A DNA stretch of 64,000 nt from Bacteroidia bacterium (GTDB lineage Bacteria > Bacteroidota > Bacteroidia > J057): NCBI GenBank assembly GCA_030430575.1, contig JAUIKF010000040.1, positions 1-64,000 on the forward strand, given 5' to 3'. How positions within the stretch are numbered: position 1 is the stretch's first letter; each line of letters begins with the position of its first letter. Below the pieces are notes generated by a model. The model was not told the DNA's origin. It saw only the letters and a list, made by a program, of their open reading frames with translations, and made no database searches. The translations under genes were made by a program, and so were the position numbers. This document shows positions 42,094 to 51,795 of this stretch, in pieces.

Positions 42094-43755
42094 TCATTCA
42101 GCCACTTTTACATATTCACCATATTCAATCCTAAGCCTATCGCCCCTGGCATCTACCACTTGCCCAAACTGGTCAAAGAATAAGTTGGGGAGGTGTTCAT
42201 ATAGATAATTGCCGTTAAGTCGTAAATGCCCATTGACGAGGTCTATTCTTTCGAAAGAAGCCAGAACCCCATACGCATAGGATCGATAGTTTCCTATATA
42301 CTCTTTCCACTCGGGCCTGTTTTCCCCCTTTTGCTTGGGGATATCCTGCACTTTATGAAAGGTCATCCCATTATTCTGATTAGTAATTCGTCCCTGAGCA
42401 AATGTAAACCGAATGACCGCTTCATCTTCAATCAGCCACTCATGGCGAGAGATAAAATGAATCGTTTGGAATGAACCATCATTAGGCGCTAAAACGCCAA
42501 ATTGGTTCCCTTGGAGTTCAAATGACAGCGTCACAGGCCCATTCGAATAGTTGCCGGAAATGGACTTGAAATACGGGATGTCCTGCTCTTCCAGTGAGGA
42601 TGAATATTGATGAATATCTTTACAAGACAGCGTCTGGGGATCGACAGGCAGCACTTCACTCAGCGCTGCTTGTTGTATCTGAATAAGGCCATTAAATGCC
42701 GCTTCTCGGTTGCAAAGAATAGAGACCCCTACCTTGTATTCGGGGATCCAAGCCATGGAGGTAGTGAATCCATAGCCATTGCCTGTATGGCTATACTGAA
42801 GGGTACAGTAGGTCAAATGATTGACCGTCAGGCCCAGCGCGTACCCGCTAATTTCATTTGAAAAAGGAATATCGACGAGTTCCTGATAGGTGGCGCTATC
42901 TAATATTTGGGGGAATCTTTGTATAGCTGCCTGGAGAAAATGCGCCATATCCGCCGAGCAAGTATAGAGGCCCCCAGCTCCCAAGGCGGAGAATTTTACG
43001 GGCAGTGGGTCTTGCGTGTTGTAGCAATGCCCTTTTGCAATAGAAGGCATCATGGCGACTGAATCCAGGTGAAATGTACTCTGTGTCATCTGAAGTGGAT
43101 CCAATACCTTGCGCTTCATATATTGATGGAATAATTCGCCTGTAACCTCTTCCAGAACCCTTGCCGCTAGGTCAAAGCCTATATTCGAATAGCTATATTG
43201 CGATCCGACTTCGTGGGTTAACCAGACTTCATTCAGGCTGGAAATCCGCTCGTCCAGCGGAACATATACCGCTCCTTTGTGATCGGCGGTAAAAATATTG
43301 CCGCCAGGGGCATCCGCAGGGAGTCCTGAAGTATGGCTCAATAAGTGCCGTAAGGTAATGTGTTTATAGGCTTCTGAATCATGAATGCTTTGGACACGAA
43401 ATTCTGGCAGATAATGGATAACAGGGGTATCTAAAGCTAATAGCCCTTCTTGAGTAGCGACAAGACAAGCGAGTGAGGTAAAAGTCTTGCTGATAGACTG
43501 TGCACTAAATAAAGTAGTATACCCAATCGGCTCAGCGTTATATCGGCCTTGTACGCCAGCACTTTCCATAAAGACAACAGAGTCGCCCACTACTGCCACC
43601 AGTGACAATCCTGGGATGTCAAAATCCTCCCTGACTCGTTCGATAAGGGAGTCAATTCGTTGATGAGGTGATACATCTTGATAGGAGGAATGGGGGTGCC
43701 CTTTACAGCCAAGAAGCAGGGTAAAGAGTAGGTACAGTGAAATTATTCCTCTCAT
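42094..43755 (-). CDS. beta-lactamase-fold serine hydrolase lipoprotein
   Basis: A 553-aa lipoprotein (LLLGCKG, Cys ~17) of the PF00144 serine hydrolase family. The nucleophile motif is FSAQSISKTFTSL (SISK), the Tyr motif is YSYSNIGFD, and LLSHTSGLPADAPGGN is typical. A C-terminal region of ~170 residues (YKEYIGNYRSYAYG) is a lipocalin-like extension often found after this domain. It ends 27 bp before the xylanase gene begins downstream of it on the complementary reading, so it shares orientation with the GH10/GH9 genes. An esterase acting on decorated oligosaccharides is a reasonable inference. Confidence 0.87.
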   Translation of the reverse strand: MRGIISLYLLFTLLLGCKGHPHSSYQDVSPHQRIDSLIERVREDFDIPGLSLVAVVGDSVVFMESAGVQGRYNAEPIGYTTLFSAQSISKTFTSLACLVATQEGLLALDTPVIHYLPEFRVQSIHDSEAYKHITLRHLLSHTSGLPADAPGGNIFTADHKGAVYVPLDERISSLNEVWLTHEVGSQYSYSNIGFDLAARVLEEVTGELFHQYMKRKVLDPLQMTQSTFHLDSVAMMPSIAKGHCYNTQDPLPVKFSALGAGGLYTCSADMAHFLQAAIQRFPQILDSATYQELVDIPFSNEISGYALGLTVNHLTYCTLQYSHTGNGYGFTTSMAWIPEYKVGVSILCNREAAFNGLIQIQQAALSEVLPVDPQTLSCKDIHQYSSSLEEQDIPYFKSISGNYSNGPVTLSFELQGNQFGVLAPNDGSFQTIHFISRHEWLIEDEAVIRFTFAQGRITNQNNGMTFHKVQDIPKQKGENRPEWKEYIGNYRSYAYGVLASFERIDLVNGHLRLNGNYLYEHLPNLFFDQFGQVVDARGDRLRIEYGEYVKVAE

Positions 43756-43781
43756 CTCCTAGACGTTAGCTGTGCTTCTTC

Positions 43782-45914
43782 CTATTGGACAATAATCTTC
43801 TCTACAAATCTCCCCTTGGGGGTCACCACTTTCAAGACATAAATTCCTGGGGACAAGGTACTGATGTCAAGGACTTCGTTCCGTTGGGTAGCGTCAAAGC
43901 TAAGGAGTTGCTGCCCTGAAGTGCTTTCTAGGGAAATCGAAGCAGGGGTACGATCCCTGCGTGATAGGTGAATCTGCGAAGAAGCAGGGTTGGGGTATAT
44001 GTCCCAATCGAATGTCTGGGCGTTGAGGAGCCCTGTTGAGACCTTTTCACAGGTGATCTGATAAGTAGCATCAGAAGTGAGGTAAAGGGTGTCCCGCACC
44101 CAATTCCCATCACATAAGTAGGAGATTTCGTGTAGGCCTTTGAAGGCGCGAATTTGCCCGTTGCCATTGGCATCTGTCGGTACTAAGGCGTCTGTCCACC
44201 ACTCGTTAAACAATAGGTCCGTAAAAGTATCTCCACAGGGAGTCATAGACCAGTCCATACGGAAGAGGTTTGTGCCGCCATTGCGCCAGGTCGCCCCGTC
44301 CCAGAAGTTCCAGAACAGAAAGCCATCAATGCTGGGATGACCAAAAATCGCCGTCATGAAGTCACGCATATAGGTTGCCGCCACCTGCTCATCTACAAAT
44401 GAGGGCAGGTCAAACTCTGTGATTTTAGCTTTAAGGCCAAAGCTCTGGTGGAAGTCGTCCAGGGTAGCCAGGACAGACGGAATCCCATTGGGGAAGCCGC
44501 CCAAATGGGCCTGAAAGCCTATGCCGTCCAAGCCTACATCGGCGTCCACTAGCTCCTGTATATTTCGCTTCAGCTGGATGTATTGCCCTGCTGTTGGTTC
44601 ATTTTGTAGGGATAAGGTCATATAATCATTGATCCACAAGCCGATGGTCGAGTCGATTTGCTGCGTTTTATCAAATACCTCAGCCAGAACTTCCCTGCCT
44701 GTAGGATAGCCTGGTTTGCCCCGAAACGCATTTTCTATGTCGTCGTTGGTTACGGTTTCATTTAAGACATCCCATTCCTCCATATTGCCTTTTATTGTAG
44801 GATGGTTGAGGATGGCGTTGAGGTGCCCATCAATGCGACTGTTGACAAAATTGACATCGTTGAGGTTGTTGGCCACATCATTGGGGAGGTTGGTGCTCCC
44901 AGGCCATAAGAGGGCATGGCCTCTTAGCTTGATGTTTTGGTCCTTGAGCCAATCGATGGCCCTTTTCAACTCAGTTTTGTTGACAAACCATTCGTCCTCC
45001 CAGGCAGGCCACTTCAGGTCATTTTCAAATACCGCCCAGTTGAAACCGTGCCCTTTCCCATCCAGGTTGGCTATTTTATGCTCATAGACCATGTTATAAG
45101 CGTTGTTGCCCGCAATCCTGTCGGCTGTCACTGCCGACCCAAAAGCAAAATCATGCTGAAGCATTTTGACTTGGACCTGGGCATTGGGGACTGGGTCACC
45201 ATTGGCCTTTCGGACTTGGATGTCCAGGTTGGCTTTCCGCAACTGGTCTATCTGCGTCGCAGCTTGCGCACGCCAAGGCGCAGTGGGTTCCCAGCCATCA
45301 TAATACTGGTTGTTGATTTGATTGGGGAGGTCGGTCAAAGCGGCATTTTTCCCATAATTCAAGGCATTGAAGCCCGCTACTTCTATGGTCTGGGCCTGAA
45401 AGGCCAGGTGAAGCCCCAAAGCCATTGCGTTGACCGCATAGCTGTTTTGTGCCTCAAAAGGGATGAAATACTGCCTCCATTGGGTATCCACAGGCATGGT
45501 CAGTATGACCTCTTTGGCATAGGTGACAGCATCTTCCACAAATACATTGACTTTTCCTTTACCGCCTTCTGACCGCAGATACAGGGTAAAAAGCACGATG
45601 TCTCCTTGTTGGAGCGCCGCCGTATTTCTAATATTCCATCCCGCATCAAAAGGCGAATTGCCTGTACTGGCAATGATATTGCGGGTCATCAAGGAAAAAT
45701 CCTGACCAGTCACGGAAATGACAGACGAAGTGGCACCATAACTAGCAGCATTTCCCATTACATCGGATTCTGTATCATCGAGTACCCAAGTGCCTACTGG
45801 GAGGCCGTAGGTGCTCTGCAAATAGGATTGCAGCTGGGTATGAAAGGCGTCTTGTGCATTACCAAGAAGGAAAATAAGAAAGAAACTAAGAGAAAAGAGA
45901 ATGATTTTTTTCAT
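43782..45914 (-). CDS. GH10 endo-1,4-beta-xylanase, T9SS-exported
   Basis: A ~710-aa secreted xylanase. The ATG at 45914 begins the signal peptide (KKIILFSLSFFLIFLLGNAQ). Residues ~30-190 form a jelly-roll carbohydrate-binding-like module (GWNIRNTAALQQGDIV). The GH10 TIM barrel spans ~235-580, with HALLWPG, the acid/base Glu in EEWDVLNETVTND and the nucleophile Glu in AKITEFDLPSF. The T9SS type-A sorting domain closes the protein (DIYPNPASSQIHLSRR ... GIYVLKVVTPKGRF). It should hydrolyse beta-1,4-xylan at the cell surface or in the medium. Neighbours are serine hydrolase, acyltransferase and GH9-CE4 genes on the same strand. Confidence 0.93.
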   Translation of the reverse strand: MKKIILFSLSFFLIFLLGNAQDAFHTQLQSYLQSTYGLPVGTWVLDDTESDVMGNAASYGATSSVISVTGQDFSLMTRNIIASTGNSPFDAGWNIRNTAALQQGDIVLFTLYLRSEGGKGKVNVFVEDAVTYAKEVILTMPVDTQWRQYFIPFEAQNSYAVNAMALGLHLAFQAQTIEVAGFNALNYGKNAALTDLPNQINNQYYDGWEPTAPWRAQAATQIDQLRKANLDIQVRKANGDPVPNAQVQVKMLQHDFAFGSAVTADRIAGNNAYNMVYEHKIANLDGKGHGFNWAVFENDLKWPAWEDEWFVNKTELKRAIDWLKDQNIKLRGHALLWPGSTNLPNDVANNLNDVNFVNSRIDGHLNAILNHPTIKGNMEEWDVLNETVTNDDIENAFRGKPGYPTGREVLAEVFDKTQQIDSTIGLWINDYMTLSLQNEPTAGQYIQLKRNIQELVDADVGLDGIGFQAHLGGFPNGIPSVLATLDDFHQSFGLKAKITEFDLPSFVDEQVAATYMRDFMTAIFGHPSIDGFLFWNFWDGATWRNGGTNLFRMDWSMTPCGDTFTDLLFNEWWTDALVPTDANGNGQIRAFKGLHEISYLCDGNWVRDTLYLTSDATYQITCEKVSTGLLNAQTFDWDIYPNPASSQIHLSRRDRTPASISLESTSGQQLLSFDATQRNEVLDISTLSPGIYVLKVVTPKGRFVEKIIVQ

Positions 45915-45987
45915 GACATTCAATGATTGCTTGTACCTGCTTATGGATCCAAATGGGGGTTGATGATAAAGGTAGGATTATGGTTTC

Positions 45988-47187
45988 TTATATCCTCAGC
46001 TTGATGTTTTTTTTCTCGAACACCCCCACCAAAAGGATAATCGCCAAAGAAAAAAGGAAGGATTTCATCAGTCCTACCATGCCTACTGATAGAAAATCTG
46101 GCCATTTAAAGCCCACGAGTACAATGGCAGGGTAAATAAAATAGGGCATCAAATAGCAGGTCAGCGTGCTAGTCCCTGCGGGCTTGATGGGCTTGGCCCA
46201 TTTGTAAAAATTCAATTGATCGACAAGCAGGTAAAGGAGGGTATAGGACAACAGGCTAATCCCCATGCAAATGGCCGTCCAGGAAGGTGTCGCCAGGATT
46301 TTTGAGATGGGAAAGGCAGGACGGATCAGAAAGCCATAGCTGATGAAAAGGGCTCCAAAGAAGGTAATGAGGGCCAAAAATTGAGATATTCCTTTCTCTC
46401 TTGTCTTCAACTTGAGATAGAGCACCGTGCACAGCATCCCCCCCATGACCAGCACGTGGTTAGAAGCGCTGATGACCAGTTGAAATGTTGGGAGGGACTC
46501 AAAAAAGCCGCTTTCTTGCACGTTCATGAAAAGCAAGACCACAAAGGCGATAAGTAAATAGCCCCATCTTTTTCCCAAAAACAGATACAGCAAGCTATTG
46601 AGTAGATAGGCCCAGCCAATCAGCCCCAATATCCCCCACCAGTGAGGCCTCATCCACACCAGGTTCTCCGCTGTGCCGCCTTTATACACCCACATCAAAT
46701 AGGCGAGAATCAACACGCCAACAGCTTTTAGCCCCCAGGTCACCTCCTTGCGGAGATTGGCCAGGCGCTTATAGTCCATCCAAATGAGGAAGATCGCAAC
46801 AGCCATCAGGAGCTGCCAAATATGCTTGCGAAACCCCATGGCCTCCTGATTGATGGATTCGTAATTGACCATAAAAAATCCCATGACTAGAAGGGCTAAT
46901 GTGCGTGTCAGAATGTGGCTGAGGATGGTCGGGCGGGACTCGCTTTTTTGGATTCTGATGTTGATAGCGAGCGGAATGGATAATCCGACGATGAATAAAA
47001 ACATCGGAAAAATGACATCAGAAAAGCCCATCCCATCTTCCTGTGCTTTTGTATGCAGCAACCATTTCGGGACATCAGTCAAGGACCAAAAGTCGTTGAC
47101 AAAGATCATCAGGAGCATGGTTAAGGCCCTGAGAATATCGATGCTGCGGATGCGGTGGGTGGTGAGGGGGAAATTTGTTTTTTCCAT
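45988..47187 (-). CDS. DUF5009/HgsNAT-type multi-pass membrane acyltransferase
   Basis: A ~400-aa integral membrane protein with about ten hydrophobic helices. The N-terminus RIRSIDILRALTMLLMIFVN and FSDVIFPMFLFIVGLSIPLA are the hallmark of the heparan-alpha-glucosaminide N-acetyltransferase-like/DUF5009 family, which moves acetyl groups across the membrane to sugars. The start is placed at the ATG at 47187; 47193 adds two residues. It lies between the xylanase and GH9-CE4 genes on the same strand, so acetylation of imported sugars is a plausible role. Specificity is not shown. Confidence 0.85.
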   Translation of the reverse strand: MEKTNFPLTTHRIRSIDILRALTMLLMIFVNDFWSLTDVPKWLLHTKAQEDGMGFSDVIFPMFLFIVGLSIPLAINIRIQKSESRPTILSHILTRTLALLVMGFFMVNYESINQEAMGFRKHIWQLLMAVAIFLIWMDYKRLANLRKEVTWGLKAVGVLILAYLMWVYKGGTAENLVWMRPHWWGILGLIGWAYLLNSLLYLFLGKRWGYLLIAFVVLLFMNVQESGFFESLPTFQLVISASNHVLVMGGMLCTVLYLKLKTREKGISQFLALITFFGALFISYGFLIRPAFPISKILATPSWTAICMGISLLSYTLLYLLVDQLNFYKWAKPIKPAGTSTLTCYLMPYFIYPAIVLVGFKWPDFLSVGMVGLMKSFLFSLAIILLVGVFEKKNIKLRI

Positions 47188-47206
47188 AAGCATGAAAGAA
47201 GAATAA

Positions 47207-47273
47207 ACCACGGATTTCACAGATTACCACGGATTTTTTTCTCTAATCTGTGTGAATCCGAGTAATCTGTGGT
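47207..47273. repeat. palindromic CACAGATTAC-type intergenic repeat
   Basis: A long imperfect hairpin built from ACCACGGATT and AATCTGTGGT arms with an ATTTTTTT centre. It lies directly after the GH9-CE4 stop on the minus strand, where it may act as a terminator. A related copy is at 50618-50684. The motif resembles an interspersed repeat I recognise from several bacterial phyla. Confidence 0.7.
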
Positions 47274-47279
47274 GAATGA

Positions 47280-49793
47280 TCATTGCGCTAAATCCAATAC
47301 CTCCTGCAAAGATACAAAGCTGTACCCCTTCTCCTTCAACGTCGAAATAAGCTCGTCCAGTTTGGTATAAAACTTATCCGTCCGATCGGGATGTGTCCCG
47401 ATATGTGAAAGTAACATAAACCCATTTAATCCTCCTGCTGACTCACGAGATAGGATCGATTCCATGATGACATCACTACTTTTGTACTGCCTCAGGCCAG
47501 GCGTGGTATAGTCTGCATGGGAAAGGGTGCCAGGCGAATAGTTGATCATAGTAATGCCCATTTGGTCCGCCCACTGCGTGATGACAGCATCGTTCCATTC
47601 GTAGGGAGGTAAAAAATAAGGCGCTTCTTCCGCTGTTATTCCATACTTTTCCATCTCTGCATAATTGGCCTTCAAGTCAGCCTTAAATTTCGCCTGACTC
47701 ACCAATCGTTTCTTCTCAGGCGTCCAGTCATTGTACAGCAGATGCTGATCCGAATGGGCGCCTAGGTAATGGCCTTGCTGTTTAGCCTGGTGGATGAAAG
47801 GCGCAAACTGGGTATTTCTATAGAAATTGCCTGTGAGGAAAAAGGAAGCTTTGATGCCATGCTTGTTGAGCACATTGAGGATAGTTTCCGCCCCATCGCC
47901 ATATTCGTCTCCCGAAAACATCAAATGCAGTTGCTTCGCTGATTCATCCCCTCGAATAATGGCTCCGCTGGAGTCATAAGTATAGCGCTTCTTCTGGCGA
48001 CCGCTAGCCATGCTTTCCCTTTCTAAGGCTGATAGATAGTAGACCAAACAGGCCGTGCCGTCCATGGTGGGTTCATTAGTTGAGAAGCTGCCCACATCGT
48101 CCTGATAGACCACCAGTTCGGATTGGAACTCAGCGTATTCATCCGCCTCGTGAAGCTTTACGCCGATGAGACTATTGGCAATAGAACCGTAAACGGGTCC
48201 ATCGATCAGGCCGCCATCGGTTTGGTAGCCCTCCAGTAGGTTGAGGGAAGAATGAGGGTCTACGGGCGTATCGCCCCCTTCGGGCAGACCGACAATCATC
48301 GAAGTCCCCCAGATATTGCACCCAAACAGCCAATCCCGCAAAGCCGCTTCCATTTCGAGATAGGTGTTGTCGTCCGTCAGTTCATGATACAGCTTACACT
48401 GCGTCACAGCCGCCGTCACAAAATTATTGGAACACCAGACAAAGGGAACGCCCATATAAAAAGGATTGTCCTTGCCCCGCTCGTGCAAAAGGGCTAATCC
48501 CATGTCGTAATAGGAAGCAATTTGCTGCTTTTCTTCCGCCTCCAAAGCTGCAGCCAATTCGTGATGGCCTGCATTCAAGAAAGGGTAGTATTGATAATGC
48601 CTCACCGTATCCCGCCCGATCCAAGGCGTCGTTTTTTCTTCGGAAGCGTATTGCAAGGCATCGGCTTTGTATTGTGGATTTTGGGTAAGCTTAAATAAAC
48701 TACTCGCCGCCAACTCCATGTCATCCACCCAATTGTCTTCCTCATAAAAATAAGGCGCACCGCCTGGAGCCGTTTGACTCACGCCAGGATGGGCTTGCCC
48801 ATACTGGTAGGCGTCCTGGGCGCGTTGGGGCAGGTCTTCGGTGTATTCGGGGTAAAAATCTTTGAGGACCATGGCCCCCAAGGCAAAGGCCGAAGCGTAT
48901 TTTCCCGCTGTAGATGCTGCGCCTGTGGACCTGTTTTTATACTTCACCGCGCCTTGCTTCTCTCTGCTAGCGAGATAGACAGGCCGTCCCTTGTGGGCAG
49001 AATCATACACGACCGAGTCCTTATTCGGCAATCGGAATCCTGCGTGGTCGCGGTCGTCGGCGATTTGGTTATAGAATTCGGTGGAGGAGGGGTTCATTTT
49101 TTTGAGCCAGTCCATGCCCCATTTGGCCTCATCGATGATATCGGGGATGCCATTGGGACCGGGCAAGCCATTGGCCTGGTAGGCATCGCCGAAGGCTTCG
49201 GGGTTTTCCCGATAGGAAAACAGCAATTGAAAAACGGCATTGGCCGAGGTAGCGGTGTATTGCAAATAGTCAGTGGCGTCGTGCCAGCCCCCTGTTACAT
49301 CGATGCGCTGGCCTTCTTTGCCTGGATTATACAGGATAAATCCATCGTGCAAATGACAGGAATCAGTCAAATACGGATTGTAGCCACAGCGCTGCTGGCG
49401 CATGTATTCCAGTAGGAAATCTGCTGTGTGGTCGTAGACATTTTCGTTAATGCGGAAAGTAGGGGATTTCACGCCATTGGCCTGGAGATAATAGGTGCCT
49501 GGCGTGCCAAATTCGGTAAAATGTAATCGATACGACGATTCAAACGGGCCGTAAGCGCCTTTGGCTTCTGGCGTTTTCGAGGTGTAGACAGCCTCATCGG
49601 TAGCGGCATCATGCACAGAAAACTGTTGGACATCCGTTTGGGCTTTGGCGCCAAATACAGCCACTTTGATAGCCTTGGGCTGATAGCCCAATTGATTGAT
49701 GCGGATGACGGTGGTGCTTGGAGCTTGGGGAGATGGGGGTTTTGTACATGCTGTAAGAAGCAGGAGGGGGAGGAGGAGGAGTAAGTTTTTCAT
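47280..49793 (-). CDS. GH9 glycosidase fused to CE4 polysaccharide deacetylase
   Basis: An 837-aa lipoprotein (LLLTACTK, Cys ~16). Residues ~27-115 form the cellulase N-terminal Ig domain (VIRINQLGYQPKAIKVAVF). Residues ~120-590 are a GH9 (alpha/alpha)6 catalytic domain with GGWHDATDYLQY (catalytic Asp pair) and STNEPTMDGTACLVYYL (acid Glu). Residues ~620-837 form a CE4/NodB-like deacetylase: FSGDEYGDGAE replaces the usual TFDDG motif, GAHSDQHLLY supplies the His-x3-His metal site, and FLPPYEWN is motif 3. The pairing suggests attack on beta-glucan or xyloglucan with removal of acetyl groups. It shares its strand with the xylanase and the acyltransferase. Confidence 0.9.
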   Translation of the reverse strand: MKNLLLLLPLLLLTACTKPPSPQAPSTTVIRINQLGYQPKAIKVAVFGAKAQTDVQQFSVHDAATDEAVYTSKTPEAKGAYGPFESSYRLHFTEFGTPGTYYLQANGVKSPTFRINENVYDHTADFLLEYMRQQRCGYNPYLTDSCHLHDGFILYNPGKEGQRIDVTGGWHDATDYLQYTATSANAVFQLLFSYRENPEAFGDAYQANGLPGPNGIPDIIDEAKWGMDWLKKMNPSSTEFYNQIADDRDHAGFRLPNKDSVVYDSAHKGRPVYLASREKQGAVKYKNRSTGAASTAGKYASAFALGAMVLKDFYPEYTEDLPQRAQDAYQYGQAHPGVSQTAPGGAPYFYEEDNWVDDMELAASSLFKLTQNPQYKADALQYASEEKTTPWIGRDTVRHYQYYPFLNAGHHELAAALEAEEKQQIASYYDMGLALLHERGKDNPFYMGVPFVWCSNNFVTAAVTQCKLYHELTDDNTYLEMEAALRDWLFGCNIWGTSMIVGLPEGGDTPVDPHSSLNLLEGYQTDGGLIDGPVYGSIANSLIGVKLHEADEYAEFQSELVVYQDDVGSFSTNEPTMDGTACLVYYLSALERESMASGRQKKRYTYDSSGAIIRGDESAKQLHLMFSGDEYGDGAETILNVLNKHGIKASFFLTGNFYRNTQFAPFIHQAKQQGHYLGAHSDQHLLYNDWTPEKKRLVSQAKFKADLKANYAEMEKYGITAEEAPYFLPPYEWNDAVITQWADQMGITMINYSPGTLSHADYTTPGLRQYKSSDVIMESILSRESAGGLNGFMLLSHIGTHPDRTDKFYTKLDELISTLKEKGYSFVSLQEVLDLAQ

Positions 49794-49913
49794 GGGTAGT
49801 TGTGAATTTCCTGCTAAATCTTTTTTTGCCCCTCTAATTTCAAGTTTACTTTTACACTAGATAAAACTAGGCAAAAGTCCTGAGAATTTTCTTCAATTCA
49901 GCTCTAATAAAGA

Positions 49914-50429
49914 CTATAGGGGCCTTGCCAAAGCCCGTGCAAAATCAACGACAGAACTTTCTGTAAAACAATTATTCGCCCCATTGGCGGCATTGCCGTT
50001 GACTTCCAGGTAGATGGTGTAGGTATCCTTCACCACCCAAATAATGGCCATATCCAGTTCGCCAAACTGGCTCTCTAATATGGCAAAGGCATCATCCCCC
50101 AAATTGGTCAAGGCCGTGTAACCCGTCAAGGACTGGGAGTCTGTTTCTTCTGCATCATACTCCTCCTGCGCAAGGTCGCTGAAGAAATGGTTGAACACCC
50201 GTATCGAGACCAAGTCATCAAAGGCGTAGGAGCTGTTTTGGTCTGCATTACAGATATCGTTGGGAATGGTGTTTAAATCGAAATTGCTTAACGACAGGCC
50301 ACAAAAGTCAGCAAATGTGACTTCAGCCCAATAATCCGCACAGTTCAGGGTATTGTTACCCGGATCGTCGCTTTTACAGGCCCCCATCAACAGACAGGAG
50401 ACAATGGAAAAAAAGAGTAGGTTTTTCAT
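49914..50429 (-). CDS. hypothetical lipoprotein
   Basis: A 171-aa lipoprotein with a clear lipobox (LLMGAC, Cys ~18). The mature domain has several Cys residues (NCADYW, FCGLSL, NDICNAD, NNCFTE) that could form disulphides. It ends in a helical FARALARPL. I do not recognise the family. It lies between GH9-CE4 and a serine hydrolase on the same strand, each separated by more than 100 bp, so it may be transcribed alone. Confidence 0.7.
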   Translation of the reverse strand: MKNLLFFSIVSCLLMGACKSDDPGNNTLNCADYWAEVTFADFCGLSLSNFDLNTIPNDICNADQNSSYAFDDLVSIRVFNHFFSDLAQEEYDAEETDSQSLTGYTALTNLGDDAFAILESQFGELDMAIIWVVKDTYTIYLEVNGNAANGANNCFTESSVVDFARALARPL

Positions 50430-50617
50430 AATGCTAGGTTAAGAGGAAGGGCTACACTTTTTGACAGTAGATCTTGAGTTGTGACCCTTTTATAGAAAGA
50501 TAAGAAACCTGCTTGAATTTACCTATTCTGGCCGATATGCATTTTGCGCCTCAGCCTGATCAGTGACTAATGGTTAAATAATTCCTGGCTCTTCGAGCCT
50601 TTTAGTGGAGGACAAAG

Positions 50618-50684
50618 AATAAGCTACAGATTACACGGATTTTTTTCTTTAATCTGTGTGAATCTGTGTAATCCGTGGCTTATT
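50618..50684. repeat. palindromic CACAGATTAC-type repeat, second copy
   Basis: A long hairpin with outer arms AATAAGC (50618-50624) and GCTTATT (50678-50684), and inner CACGGATT/AATCTGTG arms around a T-rich centre. Like the copy at 47207-47273, it lies just 3' of a minus-strand gene. The rest of the 50430-50730 gap shows no gene. Confidence 0.7.
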
Positions 50685-50730
50685 TCCTGATTGTGTAAAT
50701 TTAGTCCACTAGATGCCTTGATAAACCTAA

Positions 50731-51795
50731 TTACTCCAACGCCTCAAGGATCTTACGTGTAATAGCATACGATCTGCCTTGCCCGTATCCCGGACCATAG
50801 GCACTAGAAGTAAGGGCGATCACCATATTCTCAGCAGGGACGACGACCAGGTGATTTCCCCCATTGCCAGAGGCAAATAGGTAGTCCAGCGGTTTCCCGT
50901 TGACGGTTCTCGTGGATTTATACCACAACATGCCGTAGGAGTCTGCCATGGGAGAGAGGTCAAAGTTTTTATGGGTGATGAGCTCCTTTATAAAGGAAGC
51001 CTCAATGAGTTGGGTATCGCCCCATTTCCCTTCATTGACCACCAGCAGCCCCAATTTCGCAAAATCCAATGCGGTGATGTACAAATTGCCTGCAGCTCCT
51101 GTCTGATTGGCAGCATTGGTATACCAATAAACCTGCTCGATTCCCAGGGGGCCAAATAGCTTTTTATGGGCATAATCCCTCAGGCTCATGCCTGCGGCCT
51201 CTTCGATGGCCAAGCCGATCAGCACGGCATGAATGTCCGCATATACCCAATTTTGGCCAGGTTGAGCTACCAAAGGGACATTGAGCAGGTAGGCTTTCCA
51301 ATCGTCCAATCCCATCCAGTTTCCCGCCTGCCCGACGGTTTGGGGGTCGTCTGTATCTGCATCTAGTCCAGAGGACATGTCAAGGAGATGCCTGAGGGTG
51401 ATTTTTTGGTAATCCTCATTGATCGTGGGGTTTTTCTCTTTGGAGAAAAGGTCATAGACGTTCTGGTCTAGATTTTCAATTAGTCCTTCCTTAATGGCTA
51501 TCCCCAAAAGCAAGGCCGTGACACTTTTTCCCGCCGATCGGATGTCGTGGACGGTATTCCGCCAGAAGGTGTTATAATATTCTTCAATCACGAGGTGATT
51601 ATCTTTGATCACCACCAGACCTCTGAAGTCTCTGTGGGGCGTGGTCGCTACGGCTTCCAAAAGGATGTCAATGGAATCGCTATTGAGCCCCGCCTCTTCT
51701 AAGGTGGCAGTAGGCAATTCTTGGCTGTTGGTTTGGCTTTGAATATTTGCAAAGGAAGTGCTGCATAGAAATGCAAGTAGGAGCAGTTTTCTCAT
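50731..51795 (-). CDS. beta-lactamase-fold serine hydrolase, exported
   Basis: A 354-aa PF00144-type serine hydrolase with a signal peptide (LLLLAFLCSTSFANIQS, to ~20). The nucleophile motif SxxK is in IRSAGKSVTALLLG (SAGK). The Tyr motif reads WVYADIHAVL rather than the usual YSN. HLLDMSSGLDADTD and YGMLWYKSTR match the family. There is no C-terminal extension, unlike the two other serine hydrolases in the window. Carbohydrate esterase or D-amino-acid amidase activity is possible. Confidence 0.87.
   Translation of the reverse strand: MRKLLLLAFLCSTSFANIQSQTNSQELPTATLEEAGLNSDSIDILLEAVATTPHRDFRGLVVIKDNHLVIEEYYNTFWRNTVHDIRSAGKSVTALLLGIAIKEGLIENLDQNVYDLFSKEKNPTINEDYQKITLRHLLDMSSGLDADTDDPQTVGQAGNWMGLDDWKAYLLNVPLVAQPGQNWVYADIHAVLIGLAIEEAAGMSLRDYAHKKLFGPLGIEQVYWYTNAANQTGAAGNLYITALDFAKLGLLVVNEGKWGDTQLIEASFIKELITHKNFDLSPMADSYGMLWYKSTRTVNGKPLDYLFASGNGGNHLVVVPAENMVIALTSSAYGPGYGQGRSYAITRKILEALE

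Noticed and set aside
44937-45572. 211-aa plus-strand frame across the xylanase gene
   Set aside because: Antisense to the GH10 catalytic domain; no family features.
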